A DNA stretch of 64,000 nucleotides from Rhodococcus sp. KRD162 (lineage in GTDB: Bacteria; Actinomycetota; Actinomycetes; Mycobacteriales; Mycobacteriaceae), in assembly GCF_017168335.1 (NCBI RefSeq), contig NZ_JABFAU010000009.1, positions 1 to 64,000 on the forward strand, in the 5' to 3' direction. The notes under the pieces were generated by a model. That model searched no databases, had not been told where the DNA came from, and saw only the letters and a program-made list of their open reading frames with translations. The first letter of the stretch is position 1. Every line of letters starts with the position of its first letter. Below are positions 27,655 through 36,684 of this stretch, in pieces. A program made the position numbers and the translations under genes.

Positions 27655-29585
27655 GACCGGACGTCGGAGCCGTCGACCCAGGCTTGGATGGTCCGTATCG
27701 AATCGTCGTTCCAGCGAGCGGTGTCGAATTCCGTTCCGGCGGAATCGAACCACACCAGATCGGGCCGACCGGTCGGCGTTGCTCGGCCGGTGAAGAACTC
27801 CTGCTGCCGAAGGGTCGGTGCACTCGCGCGGATACGAAGCAATCGGCCGACGTAGCGAATCATGTTCTGATCAGCGGCATCCCAGTCGATGGCCCACGCA
27901 TCCGCGGCCGGTGTGTCCTCAGGAACGCAGTACGCGTTGTTGTTGCCGGCCTGAGTGTGGCCCAATTCGTCGCCGGCGAGCAGCATCGGCGTTCCGGTCG
28001 ACAGTGTCAGTGTGGCCAGCAGGGCACGAACATGGCGACCGCGTGCGTCGAGGATGGACTTGTCTTCCGTCGGCCCCTCCACGCCGTGATTGACGGACGA
28101 GTTGTTGTCGGTTCCGTCCCTGTTCTGTTCGCCGTTGGCTTCGTTGTGTTTGTCCTGGTAGGACACCAGGTCTCGGGCGGTGAACCCGTCGTGCGCGGTG
28201 ATGAAGTTGATCGATGCCCATGGCAGGCGACCGCCGCCCGCGAACAGATCTTCCGAACCGGCCAGCCGCGATGCCACGTCACGCACGCCGTGATGACCTG
28301 CCCAGAAGCCGCGCATCGTGTCGCGATAGCGATCGTTCCATTCCGAGAATGCAACGCCGAAGTTGCCGACTTGGTAGCCGGCTCCGGTGGCGTCCCATGG
28401 TTCGGCGATCAGTTTGGCTTGCGACAGAACAGGATCGACGGCGATGGCCGTCAACAGCGGTGCGCGAGTATCGAATCGCCAACCCCCGGGCCGGCCGAGA
28501 GTGCTGGCGAGATCGAATCGGAAGCCGTCCACACCCATCTCCTGAACCCAGTACCGCAGGCTGTCGCACACCATGCGCACCACCGCGGGCGAGGCGGAAT
28601 CGAGGGTGTTTCCGCAACCGGTCAGATCGACGTCCGATCCGCGTCCGTCGAGCAGGTAGTAGCCGGGCGCATCCAACCCCCGCCAGCTGATCGAGGGGCC
28701 GTCCACCGAGGATTCGCACGTGTGGTTGTAGACGACGTCGAGGATCACCTCGATTCCCACGGCGTGCAACGCGTCGACCATTGCGGCGAACTCCTCGACC
28801 TCCTGGCCGGGAACGGCAGCGAAACGCGGGTCCGGCGCAAAGTATGCTCCCGTCGAATAGCCCCAGTGGTTTCGCATTCCACGCGCACGCACGCCGGGCT
28901 CGGTGAACGTGGTCTGCACCGGCAGCAACTCCACCGAGGTGATGCCGATGCGCGCGAGATGTTCGAGTACCGCGGGTTGGGTCAGGCCGAGGTAGGTTCC
29001 GCGAAGATTCTCCGGCACAGCGTCATTGCGGGCGGTGAACGATCCCACGTGCAACTCGTAGAGGACGGTTCGGTCCCAGGGGACGTCCGGCCGCGCAGGT
29101 CGGTCGGGGCCGGTCAGCGGTGCGCGTACCACGGCGACGGGTACGTGGCCGAGCGAATCGACAGAACTCGGTGCCCCGAACGGATCGTCGACGTACGCCA
29201 ACGAGGCAGCCGGGTCTCCGAAGCCTCCCGTCACTTGTCGCGCGGAGGGATCGAGCAGAAGTTTTGCGCCGTTGAACCGACGCCCCGAGTGTGGATCCCA
29301 GGTGCCGTGCGCACGGAAGCCGTACCGGTCGCCGGGCCGGACTCCGGGGACGAACGCGTGTCGAACCCCGAAGGTGCGGGTGGCCAGCTCTACCCGGCGT
29401 TCGCCACCCTGCGGGTCGATCAGGCACACTTCGACGCCCTCGGCCTCGGGCGCGTGGACTGCAAATTGTGTACCAGTTGGCATCGCCGTGGCACCCAGAG
29501 GGAACGGCGAACCAGGCGGATTGGGGCTGGATTCACCGTCGACCGACGGGTGCGGGCTGGGAGGTAGATCGTCATTGCGCGACAC
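27420..29585 (-). CDS. glgX: Glycogen debranching enzyme GlgX
   Basis: 721 residues from the GTG at 29585. Longer upstream frames run into the divergent ABC gene and are rejected. A GH13 isoamylase-type enzyme that hydrolyses alpha-1,6 branches of glycogen. An N-terminal CBM48 (GTQFAVHAPEAEGVEVCLID) is followed by the GH13 barrel: LDVVYNHTCES (region I), GVDGFRFDLASTLG (region II with the nucleophile Asp), LIAEPWDA (acid/base Glu) and FITAHDGFTARD (region IV). Long linkers typical of TreX/GlgX are present. Its 3' end overlaps the convergent membrane-protein gene by 235 bp. Confidence 0.94.
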   Translation of the reverse strand: MSRNDDLPPSPHPSVDGESSPNPPGSPFPLGATAMPTGTQFAVHAPEAEGVEVCLIDPQGGERRVELATRTFGVRHAFVPGVRPGDRYGFRAHGTWDPHSGRRFNGAKLLLDPSARQVTGGFGDPAASLAYVDDPFGAPSSVDSLGHVPVAVVRAPLTGPDRPARPDVPWDRTVLYELHVGSFTARNDAVPENLRGTYLGLTQPAVLEHLARIGITSVELLPVQTTFTEPGVRARGMRNHWGYSTGAYFAPDPRFAAVPGQEVEEFAAMVDALHAVGIEVILDVVYNHTCESSVDGPSISWRGLDAPGYYLLDGRGSDVDLTGCGNTLDSASPAVVRMVCDSLRYWVQEMGVDGFRFDLASTLGRPGGWRFDTRAPLLTAIAVDPVLSQAKLIAEPWDATGAGYQVGNFGVAFSEWNDRYRDTMRGFWAGHHGVRDVASRLAGSEDLFAGGGRLPWASINFITAHDGFTARDLVSYQDKHNEANGEQNRDGTDNNSSVNHGVEGPTEDKSILDARGRHVRALLATLTLSTGTPMLLAGDELGHTQAGNNNAYCVPEDTPAADAWAIDWDAADQNMIRYVGRLLRIRASAPTLRQQEFFTGRATPTGRPDLVWFDSAGTEFDTARWNDDSIRTIQAWVDGSDVRSYASDGGRVDDASSLLILHSGGPAEITLACPSWSTSRFVPVLDSANLDGVPSDTVALEAGSTISVTGSTVLVYRSAGK

Positions 29586-29637
29586 GCGTGCATATCCTGC
29601 CGTGAATGCGCAGCGGATGTGCGAGAAGATAGGCGTC

Positions 29638-30459
29638 GTGTCTGAACCGGATCCCGACCTGCTCGTAGATTTCACCGACGTTGTCGTCCGCCGCGGCGGG
29701 GTGACCTTGGTGGGACCCGTCACGTGGAAGGTGGAACTGGACGAACGATGGGTCGTCCTGGGACCGAACGGTGCCGGAAAGACGTCGTTGCTCCGCATCG
29801 CGGCGGCCGAAATCCATCCCACCTCGGGTACAGCCCACGTTCTCGGTGAGGTGATGGGCAGATCCGACGTCTCCGAACTGAGACCGCGGATCGGCCTGTC
29901 CTCGTCCTCACTGGCGCATCGCATTCCGGCCGACGAACTCGTGTCCGATCTGGTGGTCTCCGCCGGGTATTCGGTGCTCGGGCGCTGGCGCGAGAAATAC
30001 GATGCGGTCGACACCGAGAGGGCGGTGGAGATGCTCGAGAGTCTCGGTGCCGAACATCTCGCCACCCGCACCTATGGAACCCTCTCCGAGGGGGAACGCA
30101 AACGGGTTCTCATCGCGCGCGCTCTGATGACCGACCCCGAACTGCTGTTGCTCGACGAGCCCGCCGCAGGCCTCGACCTGGGTGGTCGGGAGGAACTGGT
30201 AGCACGATTGGCCGATCTCGCGGCCGACCCGGACGCGCCTGCCACCGTGCTCATCACCCATCACGTGGAGGAAATTCCCCCTGGGTTCAGTCACGCGCTG
30301 CTCCTCAAGGAAGGCGGCGTGGTGGCGCAGGGATTGGTCGACGACGTCGTCACGGCCGAGAACCTGACCGAGGCGTTCAGCCAGTCGATCTCGCTCGATC
30401 GCGTCGACGGCCGGTTCTTCGCCCGCCGTACCCGCGCTGCCGGAGCGCATCGGCGCTAG
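29638..30459 (+). CDS. ABC transporter ATP-binding protein
   Basis: 273 residues from the GTG at 29638. Walker A is LGPNGAGKTSLLRI (about residues 40-53), the signature is LSEGERKRVLIARALM, Walker B is ELLLLDEPAAGLDLGG, and the switch histidine is in LITHHVEE. No permease gene is adjacent. The gene corresponds by position to mycobacterial Rv3041c, also a lone ATPase. It is followed closely by Nudix and enoyl-CoA hydratase genes on the same strand. The partner and substrate are unknown. Confidence 0.88.
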   Translation: MSEPDPDLLVDFTDVVVRRGGVTLVGPVTWKVELDERWVVLGPNGAGKTSLLRIAAAEIHPTSGTAHVLGEVMGRSDVSELRPRIGLSSSSLAHRIPADELVSDLVVSAGYSVLGRWREKYDAVDTERAVEMLESLGAEHLATRTYGTLSEGERKRVLIARALMTDPELLLLDEPAAGLDLGGREELVARLADLAADPDAPATVLITHHVEEIPPGFSHALLLKEGGVVAQGLVDDVVTAENLTEAFSQSISLDRVDGRFFARRTRAAGAHRR

Positions 30460-30506
30460 CCCGTGCCGCCGGATCGAGCTGCTCGGTGCAGCGGTACGTT
30501 GCCGAC

Positions 30507-31337
30507 ATGAGCTCGAACGGTGCTGCCGATCACGTCCCTGCCCGCGACGCGGCGACGGTCATTCTGATTCGCGACAGTCGATCACGGACCGAGGTCGAGG
30601 TGTTCTTGCTCGAACGCGTCGGTGGGATGGCGTTCGCGGGCGGTATGACGGTCTTTCCCGGTGGCGGCGTCGACGCGTCCGACGCGGCAGCAGACGTCCG
30701 ATGGGCCGGCCCGCCGCCGTCCTGGTGGGCCGAGCGCCTCGGAACCGACGAGGGCAAGGCGCAGGCTCTCGTGTGTGCGGCGGCGCGAGAGACGTTCGAG
30801 GAGTGCGGGGTGCTACTGGCCGGGTCCACCCCGGATTCGATCGTTGCCGACACCGCTCCCTTCACGGCGGAGCGGGGCAGGCTCGAGCGGCGTGAACTCT
30901 CGTTCGCAGAGTTTCTGACCGCTCACGATCTGGTGCTGCGGTCCGATCTGCTCCGGCCGTGGTCACACTGGATCACGCCGGTCGGCGAAGCGCGTCGGTA
31001 CGACACCCGGTTCTTCGTCGCGGTCCTGCCGGAAGGCCAGATCGCGGACGGTGACACCAGCGAGGCTGCGTCGGTGAGCTGGCGTTCGACGGGTGACGCG
31101 CTGGCGGATTGGCGCGCCGGCCACACCATCCTGCTGCCGCCGACGTGGAGTCAGTTGGACGAGTTGTCGCGTTTCGCCACTGTCGCCGAGGTCGTCGATC
31201 ACGAACGTCGGATAGCGCCGGTCCTGCCGACGTTGATCCGCGAAGACGGCGCAGTCCGGGTGCTGTTCGACGGAGACGATGCCTACTACGCGGGAGTGCG
31301 ACATCCCTGGTCGGATCGTCCGGAGTCGGCCCGGTAG
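30507..31337 (+). CDS. Nudix-family hydrolase (NUDT19-like)
   Basis: 276 residues from the ATG at 30507. A GTG at 30486 is also in frame. The N-terminus ATVILIRDSR and the block VFLLERVGGMAFAGGMTVFP, followed by GGGVD, are typical of the longer Nudix family that hydrolyses CoA derivatives or dinucleotides. A split Nudix-like helix AAARETFEECGVLLAG follows at about residue 95. The gene lies 10 bp before the enoyl-CoA hydratase gene, which fits a CoA-related substrate (inferred). Positional match to Rv3040c. Confidence 0.82.
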   Translation: MSSNGAADHVPARDAATVILIRDSRSRTEVEVFLLERVGGMAFAGGMTVFPGGGVDASDAAADVRWAGPPPSWWAERLGTDEGKAQALVCAAARETFEECGVLLAGSTPDSIVADTAPFTAERGRLERRELSFAEFLTAHDLVLRSDLLRPWSHWITPVGEARRYDTRFFVAVLPEGQIADGDTSEAASVSWRSTGDALADWRAGHTILLPPTWSQLDELSRFATVAEVVDHERRIAPVLPTLIREDGAVRVLFDGDDAYYAGVRHPWSDRPESAR

Positions 31338-31347
31338 CCTTCCGCAC

Positions 31348-32127
31348 ATGGCTGAGTTCGTGAATCTCGAGGTTTCCGACGGTATCGGCACCATCCGCTT
31401 GGATCGTCCGCCGATGAATGCTCTCGATCGTCAGATGCAGGAGGAGATTCGCGCTGCGGCGCGTCAGGCCACGGTCGATGCCGAGATCAAGGCGGTCGTC
31501 GTCTACGGCGGCGAGAAAGTGTTCGCGGCCGGTGCCGACATCAAGGAGATGGCGAACTTGTCTGCGGCAGAGATGGCGGAGATCGCGGGCGACCTGCAGT
31601 CCGCACTCGGCTCGCTGAGCACCATCCCCAAGCCTGTCGTGGCCGCAGTGACCGGATACGCACTGGGCGGCGGGCTCGAGGTCGCGCTCGGGGCCGATCG
31701 TCGAATTGCCGGCGACAACGCCAAGTTCGGAGTCCCGGAAGTGCTGCTCGGGGTGATCCCCGGCGGCGGCGGAACTCAACGACTGGCTCGGCTGATCGGG
31801 CCGAGTCGTGCGAAGGACATGGTCTTCACCGGGCGGTTCGTCGGCGCGGAGGAGGCGCTGCGCATCGGCTTGGTGGACGAGGTGGTCGCTCCCGACGAGG
31901 TGTACAACGCGGCGCGGGCATGGGCGGCCCAGTTCACCACCGGTGCATCGCGAGCGCTCGCTGCAGCGAAGGCGTCGATCGACCAAGGGCTCGATGTCGA
32001 CCTCACCAACGGTCTTCGCATCGAAGCTCAGCAGTTCGCGGCCCTGTTCGCCACCGAGGATCGCACGATCGGAATGACGTCGTTCGTGGCCGACGGGCCG
32101 GGTAAAGCGAGGTTCACCGGTAGGTGA
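31348..32127 (+). CDS. Enoyl-CoA hydratase/isomerase family protein (EchA17-like)
   Basis: 259 residues. Crotonase fold: the oxyanion-hole region VFAAGADIKEM, the block ALGGGLEVALGADRRIA (first catalytic Glu position occupied by Glu) and KFGVPEVLLGVIPGGGGTQR (second Glu present). Both acid residues of true hydratases are therefore conserved, so hydration of a trans-2-enoyl-CoA is plausible. The C-terminus EDRTIGMTSFVADGPGKARF fits EchA-type enzymes. The gene corresponds by position to echA17 (Rv3039c). Probably co-transcribed with the Nudix gene upstream. Confidence 0.9.
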   Translation: MAEFVNLEVSDGIGTIRLDRPPMNALDRQMQEEIRAAARQATVDAEIKAVVVYGGEKVFAAGADIKEMANLSAAEMAEIAGDLQSALGSLSTIPKPVVAAVTGYALGGGLEVALGADRRIAGDNAKFGVPEVLLGVIPGGGGTQRLARLIGPSRAKDMVFTGRFVGAEEALRIGLVDEVVAPDEVYNAARAWAAQFTTGASRALAAAKASIDQGLDVDLTNGLRIEAQQFAALFATEDRTIGMTSFVADGPGKARFTGR

Positions 32128-32184
32128 ACATCGTCGATGGCCGAGAAGAGTTGTTCTCCAGCTACCGGATAGTAGGCTCGCCTG

Positions 32185-33231
32185 ATGACTGCAAGCCCCC
32201 ACGACGGTGTGAATAGATCGATCTCGAGTGTGTCGGTCGAGGCGGAGGATCGGACTGTCGATCCGGCCCCGAACCCGCACGCCACTGCCGAGCAGGTCGA
32301 AGCCGCACGGTCGGACACCAAACTGGCGCAGGTGCTCTACCACGATTGGGAAGCCGAGACCTACGACGACAAGTGGTCGATCTCCTACGACGAGCGCTGC
32401 ATCGATTACGCCCGCGGAAGATTCGATCAGGCCGTCTCCGGCGACCCGTCGGCCCAGTCGGCTCTGCCGTACGGGCGCGCACTCGAGCTGGGCTGCGGAA
32501 CGGGTTTCTTTCTGCTCAATCTGATGCAGGCAGGCATCGCCGAGAAGGGCTCGGTCACCGATCTCTCTCCCGGAATGGTGAAGGTCGCCCTGCGCAATGC
32601 CGAACACCTCGGACTCGACGTCGACGGCCGCGTCGCCGATGCGGAGACCATTCCGTACGAGGACGACACCTTCGACCTCGTCGTCGGGCACGCTGTGCTG
32701 CATCACATCCCGGACGTCGAACAGTCCCTGCGTGAGGTACTGCGTGTGCTCAAACCCGGCGGCAGGTTCGTCTTCGCGGGTGAACCGACCACGGTGGGCA
32801 ACTTCTACGCTCGCTGGCTCGGGCGCATCACCTGGGAAGCGACCACTCGCGTCACCAAGTTGCCGTTCCTCGCGGACTGGCGCAAGCCGCAGGAGGAGCT
32901 CGACGAGTCCTCGCGGGCAGCAGCACTCGAGGCCGTCGTCGACCTGCACACGTTCGACCCGACCGATCTCGAGAACATCGCGTTGGCGGCCGGAGCCGAG
33001 CAGGTACAGGCCAACACCGAGGAGTTCGCCGCCGCACTGCTCGGTTGGCCGGTGCGGACATTCGAAGCCGCTGTTCCCGCAGGCAAGCTGGGCTGGAACT
33101 GGGCCAAGTTCGCCTTCGGTGGCTGGAAGACATTGAGTTGGGTCGACGAGAACGTGCTGCAGCACGTGGTTCCGCGCGGACTGTTCTACAACGTGATGAT
33201 CACCGGCACCAAGCCTGTGCCTCGCGCTTGA
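32185..33231 (+). CDS. Class I SAM-dependent methyltransferase
   Basis: 348 residues. The SAM-binding motif is ALELGCGTGFFLLNLMQ (about residues 100-116), with the following acidic residue in VTDLSPGMVKVALRNAE and FDLVVGHAVLHHIPD as post-I motifs (Methyltransf_11 type). The C-terminal third (VRTFEAAVPAGKLGWNWAKF, ending ITGTKPVPRA) is specific to actinobacterial proteins beside echA17 (Rv3038c position). Substrate unknown. A lipid or small molecule is possible given the neighbours. Confidence 0.85.
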   Translation: MTASPHDGVNRSISSVSVEAEDRTVDPAPNPHATAEQVEAARSDTKLAQVLYHDWEAETYDDKWSISYDERCIDYARGRFDQAVSGDPSAQSALPYGRALELGCGTGFFLLNLMQAGIAEKGSVTDLSPGMVKVALRNAEHLGLDVDGRVADAETIPYEDDTFDLVVGHAVLHHIPDVEQSLREVLRVLKPGGRFVFAGEPTTVGNFYARWLGRITWEATTRVTKLPFLADWRKPQEELDESSRAAALEAVVDLHTFDPTDLENIALAAGAEQVQANTEEFAAALLGWPVRTFEAAVPAGKLGWNWAKFAFGGWKTLSWVDENVLQHVVPRGLFYNVMITGTKPVPRA

Positions 33232-33271
33232 TCGGCCCCGCCCTCGCCGCCGGCCGACTGCGAGTTCGGTA

Positions 33272-34444
33272 GTGGGCTACGAGTTCACCGGCACCGACCT
33301 CGACTTCCTGCGAAGCGAGGCCGGTGCAGGCGCTCTCGACGCCGTGGATCGACTCGAGCTGACAGCGCGTACATCGGTGCGCGATATCGCGTCGGTGCGG
33401 ACTCGTTTTCCTGACCAATTCGGTGCCGTGATCGAAACCGTCACCGTTCGCCGCAAGGCGCGTGCGAAGTTGGTCGATGCCGACCACTGGTTGGTGACCG
33501 ACGAGGCCGTCCAACAGGCAACGCCGACGATCGTGGCGCGCAGGCGGGCTGTCCGGCTGGCCGGACGGCGGGTGCACGACGTCACCTGTTCTATCGGCAG
33601 TGAACTCGCGGTGTTGGTCGGATCGGCCGAGCTGGCGTTGGGAAGCGATCTCGATCCGATTCGTCTTCGCATGGCCGCACACAACGTCCCTGATGCCGCA
33701 GTACTGCGTGCCGACGCGTTGACCCCGACAACCCGCGGGACCGTCGTCGTGGCAGATCCCGGCCGTCGAGTCGGTGGCCGGCGACGGCACGATCCGGCCG
33801 CGCTGCAGCCTCCGTTGCCGGATCTGTTCGACGCTTATCGAGGGCGCGATCTGGTGGTCAAGTGCGCCCCCGGACTCGACTTCGATGCCCTCGACTGGGC
33901 GGGTGAGATCGAGGTCGTCTCGCTCGACGGCGGAGTACGCGAAGCGTGCCTATGGTCGGAAGGGCTGAGCGAGCCCGGTATCGGCCGTCGTGCGGCGGTT
34001 CTTCGATCCGACGGTAGTGCGCTCGACATCACCGATGCCGAATCCGACGAGATCCCGGTTCGGCCGCCGGGGGACTACATCGTCGATCCCGACGGCGCAG
34101 TGGTGCGGGCCGGTTTGGTGCGGCACTACGGGGCCAGATTCGGTCTGTGGCAACTCGATCCACGCATCGCGTATCTGACCGGCGATACCGTCCCGCCGGG
34201 GGTGCGCGGGTTCCGGATTCTGGAGCAGTCGAAGTTCTCCGAGAAGGTGTTGCGTCAGCAACTGAGCAGGCTGGACTGCGGCTCGGTCGAGATTCTCGTT
34301 CGCGGGGTCGACGTGGATCCGGCATTGCTTCGACCGCGGCTGAGGCTTCGAGGGGCCGTGGCGTTGTCGGTCGTGATCACCCGGCTCGATCGTTCTGCCG
34401 TGGCCTTCGTGTGCGAGCCCGGTGCCGTCGGTCAGCCGGTGTAG
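33272..34444 (+). CDS. SAM-dependent methyltransferase with THUMP-like domain
   Basis: 390 residues from a GTG, 40 bp after the previous methyltransferase. The Rossmann core is degenerate: VHDVTCSIGSELAVLVGS (motif I), LGSDLDPIRLRMAAHN and VVADPGRR, followed by a C-terminal THUMP-like domain (QSKFSEKVLRQQLSRLDCGS, VEILVRGVDVDP). This combination is a conserved actinobacterial family (position of Rv3037c), probably acting on RNA. The core lacks the usual glycine-rich loop, so activity is uncertain. The 3' end overlaps the convergent lipoprotein gene by 13 bp. Confidence 0.8.
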   Translation: MGYEFTGTDLDFLRSEAGAGALDAVDRLELTARTSVRDIASVRTRFPDQFGAVIETVTVRRKARAKLVDADHWLVTDEAVQQATPTIVARRRAVRLAGRRVHDVTCSIGSELAVLVGSAELALGSDLDPIRLRMAAHNVPDAAVLRADALTPTTRGTVVVADPGRRVGGRRRHDPAALQPPLPDLFDAYRGRDLVVKCAPGLDFDALDWAGEIEVVSLDGGVREACLWSEGLSEPGIGRRAAVLRSDGSALDITDAESDEIPVRPPGDYIVDPDGAVVRAGLVRHYGARFGLWQLDPRIAYLTGDTVPPGVRGFRILEQSKFSEKVLRQQLSRLDCGSVEILVRGVDVDPALLRPRLRLRGAVALSVVITRLDRSAVAFVCEPGAVGQPV

Positions 34445-35754
34445 GTGAAGATCTCACCCAGGTAGCCGGCGGTGACGATCTGGCCGTCGGGCCCGACGGA
34501 GGTGCCTACCGTGGAACCGACGACATCGGGGACAGGTTGCGAGTCCACCGTTTCGCCGGTCGCCGCGTCGAAGGTGAGCAGGGCCAGGCCCTCGCCGTCT
34601 CGGACGACGGTATGGCCGTGTCCGTCGGCGGATTGCGCCGCCGTTCCTGCTTGCACGATGTCCTCTCGTACCCACACGCGCTCGGCGGAATCACCGTTGT
34701 CACGTAATCCGATCAGGGTGCCGTCGCCGCCTGCGGGGACGATCGTGCCGTCCGAGGCGATCGAGGGGGAGGCCCCGATGCCGAGTCCGGTGCCCTCCGT
34801 CCACTTCTGGTGCCCGTCGGTCGTATCGAAGGCGGTCAACCGCCCGTCCACGTCCGCGAGATAGACCGTCGAACCGTCCGCCGACAGCACCGGAGACGAC
34901 GCAACTCCCGCGGGCAGGAGATCCGAGGACCAGCCCTCGGCCAGTCCGGGCGAGCCGTCGCGGTTGTAGGTGACCGAGACGAGTTGAGGCGCAATGGAAC
35001 CCGGACGCCACAGCGTCAGATACATCGTTCCGGTCGCGGTGTCGACGGCAGGGGCCGCAGGAACAGGGCATTCGGATCCACCCGAGCTGCATTGGGCCAG
35101 GCCGGTGTCGACCGGCAGAAAATCGGTGTTCGGATCGGCGAGGAAGTTGGGCGTGGGAACGAGATCGAGGATCGGCACTCGAAGGTGCCCGGTCTGCGAG
35201 TCCAGGACGCTGACCTGACCCATCTGGGTGACCGAGACCACGCTCCCGTCCCCGAGGAACTGGGCCGATTTGGGGACGCCGTACACCGGTGTACGCCAAC
35301 GAAGTTGCCCGTGATCGTTGTACGAATTCATGCCGCCGTCGTCGCCGATGTAGACGTTGATGGCCGAGTCGACGGTGGGCGTTGCGGTCACCGCCGAGGG
35401 GCCGACGCGGTTGCACCAACGCTTGCGGGCGGAATCGATCTCGAACGAGAACAGGTTGCAGCCGGATTCGGTTGCTGCAGTGACGAACATCTGGCCGGTC
35501 GAGCCGATGGAGACCGGCGACGACACCGTGCCACCGGTGGGCCGGGTCCAGTCCAAGGTCAGGGGAGTGTCGACCGATACGGCAGTCGAGCCACTGTTGC
35601 GGGCGTCGGCATGGGCGGCGGGCCAGGAATCGGGAGAGAGCGGGTCGATGGCGGTCGTGTCGGAACTGCAGCCGCTCAGAGTCACCAGCACGAGAGCAGC
35701 TGCGACCGCAGTGCCCTTCATACCGGTGCTGGTGGTGGCACTGACGCCGCGCAT
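34432..35754 (-). CDS. PQQ-like beta-propeller lipoprotein
   Basis: 440 residues. A signal sequence with lipobox VTLSGC (cysteine at about residue 29) predicts surface anchoring. The rest consists of propeller repeats with D-x-x-T-G-x motifs (VDTATGTMYLTLW, FDTTDGHQKWTEG, FDAATGETVDSQP), as in PQQ-binding-like or BamB-like proteins. An enzymatic PQQ site is not evident, so a binding or scaffold role is more likely. Positional match to mycobacterial Rv3035. Divergent from the acetyltransferase gene. Confidence 0.82.
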   Translation of the reverse strand: MRGVSATTSTGMKGTAVAAALVLVTLSGCSSDTTAIDPLSPDSWPAAHADARNSGSTAVSVDTPLTLDWTRPTGGTVSSPVSIGSTGQMFVTAATESGCNLFSFEIDSARKRWCNRVGPSAVTATPTVDSAINVYIGDDGGMNSYNDHGQLRWRTPVYGVPKSAQFLGDGSVVSVTQMGQVSVLDSQTGHLRVPILDLVPTPNFLADPNTDFLPVDTGLAQCSSGGSECPVPAAPAVDTATGTMYLTLWRPGSIAPQLVSVTYNRDGSPGLAEGWSSDLLPAGVASSPVLSADGSTVYLADVDGRLTAFDTTDGHQKWTEGTGLGIGASPSIASDGTIVPAGGDGTLIGLRDNGDSAERVWVREDIVQAGTAAQSADGHGHTVVRDGEGLALLTFDAATGETVDSQPVPDVVGSTVGTSVGPDGQIVTAGYLGEIFTYTG

Positions 35755-35898
35755 GGATTGCTCCCCATCGGTTCTCGAGTGCCCGACGCGGTGCCGGGGC
35801 GTCCTGTTCGTCTGTGTCGACGAGAGTCGACAGGCAACCCTAGCTCCCCGGTGGGCGCCGGCAGAGAGCGGGCGAACGGGAAACTAGGGTGAACGTCC

Positions 35899-36660
35899 AT
35901 GACGAGTATGTGGAACGCACCGCTGCGGACCCGGTGGCGCGGGTCGAGACGCCGCGATACCGAGCAGGCGCGGTTTCTCACGCGTGCTTCCCTCGAGTGG
36001 GTGCTCGCGAACAAGGCATACACGCCCTGGTATCTGGTGCGGTACTACCGGCTGGCCAAGTTCAAGTTGGCCAATCCGCACGTGATCCTCAAAGGGATGG
36101 TGTTTCTCGGCAAGAACGTCGAGATTCACTCCACCCCCGAACTCTCGCGCCTCGAGATCGGCCGCTGGGTCCACATCGGTGACGGCAACGCCATTCGCTG
36201 TCACGAGGGTTCGCTGCGGATCGGAGACAAGGTCGTCTTCGGCAAGGACAACGTGGTCAACACCTATCTCGATATCGAGATCGGCGCGTCGACTCTGGTT
36301 GCCGACTGGTGCTACATCTGCGATTTCGATCATCGGATGGACGATGTGAACATGCCCATCAAGGATCAGGGAATCGTGAAAGGGCCGGTGCGGATAGGGC
36401 CGGACACCTGGATTGCTGCCAAGGTGACCATCCTGCGCGAGACTCGGATCGGGCGTGGCTGTGTGCTCGGTGCGCATGCGGTGGTCAAGGGTGAGATCCC
36501 CGATTACAGCATCGCCGTCGGTGCCCCGGCCAAGGTCGTCCGCAACCGGAAGGACGCCTGGGAGGCCGGTGCCGCCGACCGCGCGAAATACATCGCCGCG
36601 CTCGAGGACATCGCCCGCAAGAAGGCACTGGGTCAGGCCGAGGCCGCGCGGGAGAGCTGA
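35899..36660 (+). CDS. Left-handed beta-helix acyltransferase
   Basis: 253 residues. Hexapeptide repeats run from about residue 65 to 210 (RLEIGRWVHIGDGNAI, LRIGDKVVFGKDNVV, VRIGPDTWIAAKVTIL, IGRGCVLGAHAVVKG, then SIAVGAPAKVVRNRK), the fold of O-acetyl- or O-acyltransferases that use acetyl-CoA. A basic N-terminal region precedes the helix. The gene matches Rv3034c in position, next to the polymethylated-polysaccharide cluster (36685-40270, opposite strand), so acylation of that sugar polymer is a possible role (inferred). Confidence 0.82.
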   Translation: MTSMWNAPLRTRWRGSRRRDTEQARFLTRASLEWVLANKAYTPWYLVRYYRLAKFKLANPHVILKGMVFLGKNVEIHSTPELSRLEIGRWVHIGDGNAIRCHEGSLRIGDKVVFGKDNVVNTYLDIEIGASTLVADWCYICDFDHRMDDVNMPIKDQGIVKGPVRIGPDTWIAAKVTILRETRIGRGCVLGAHAVVKGEIPDYSIAVGAPAKVVRNRKDAWEAGAADRAKYIAALEDIARKKALGQAEAARES

Positions 36661-36684
36661 GCGGTCGAGGGAGTTCCGGGCGTA

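Noticed and set aside
29586..30071. N-terminal extension of the glgX frame
   Set aside because: It lies antisense to the ABC ATPase gene. The GlgX domain begins shortly after the GTG at 29585 and the total then equals the usual GlgX length.
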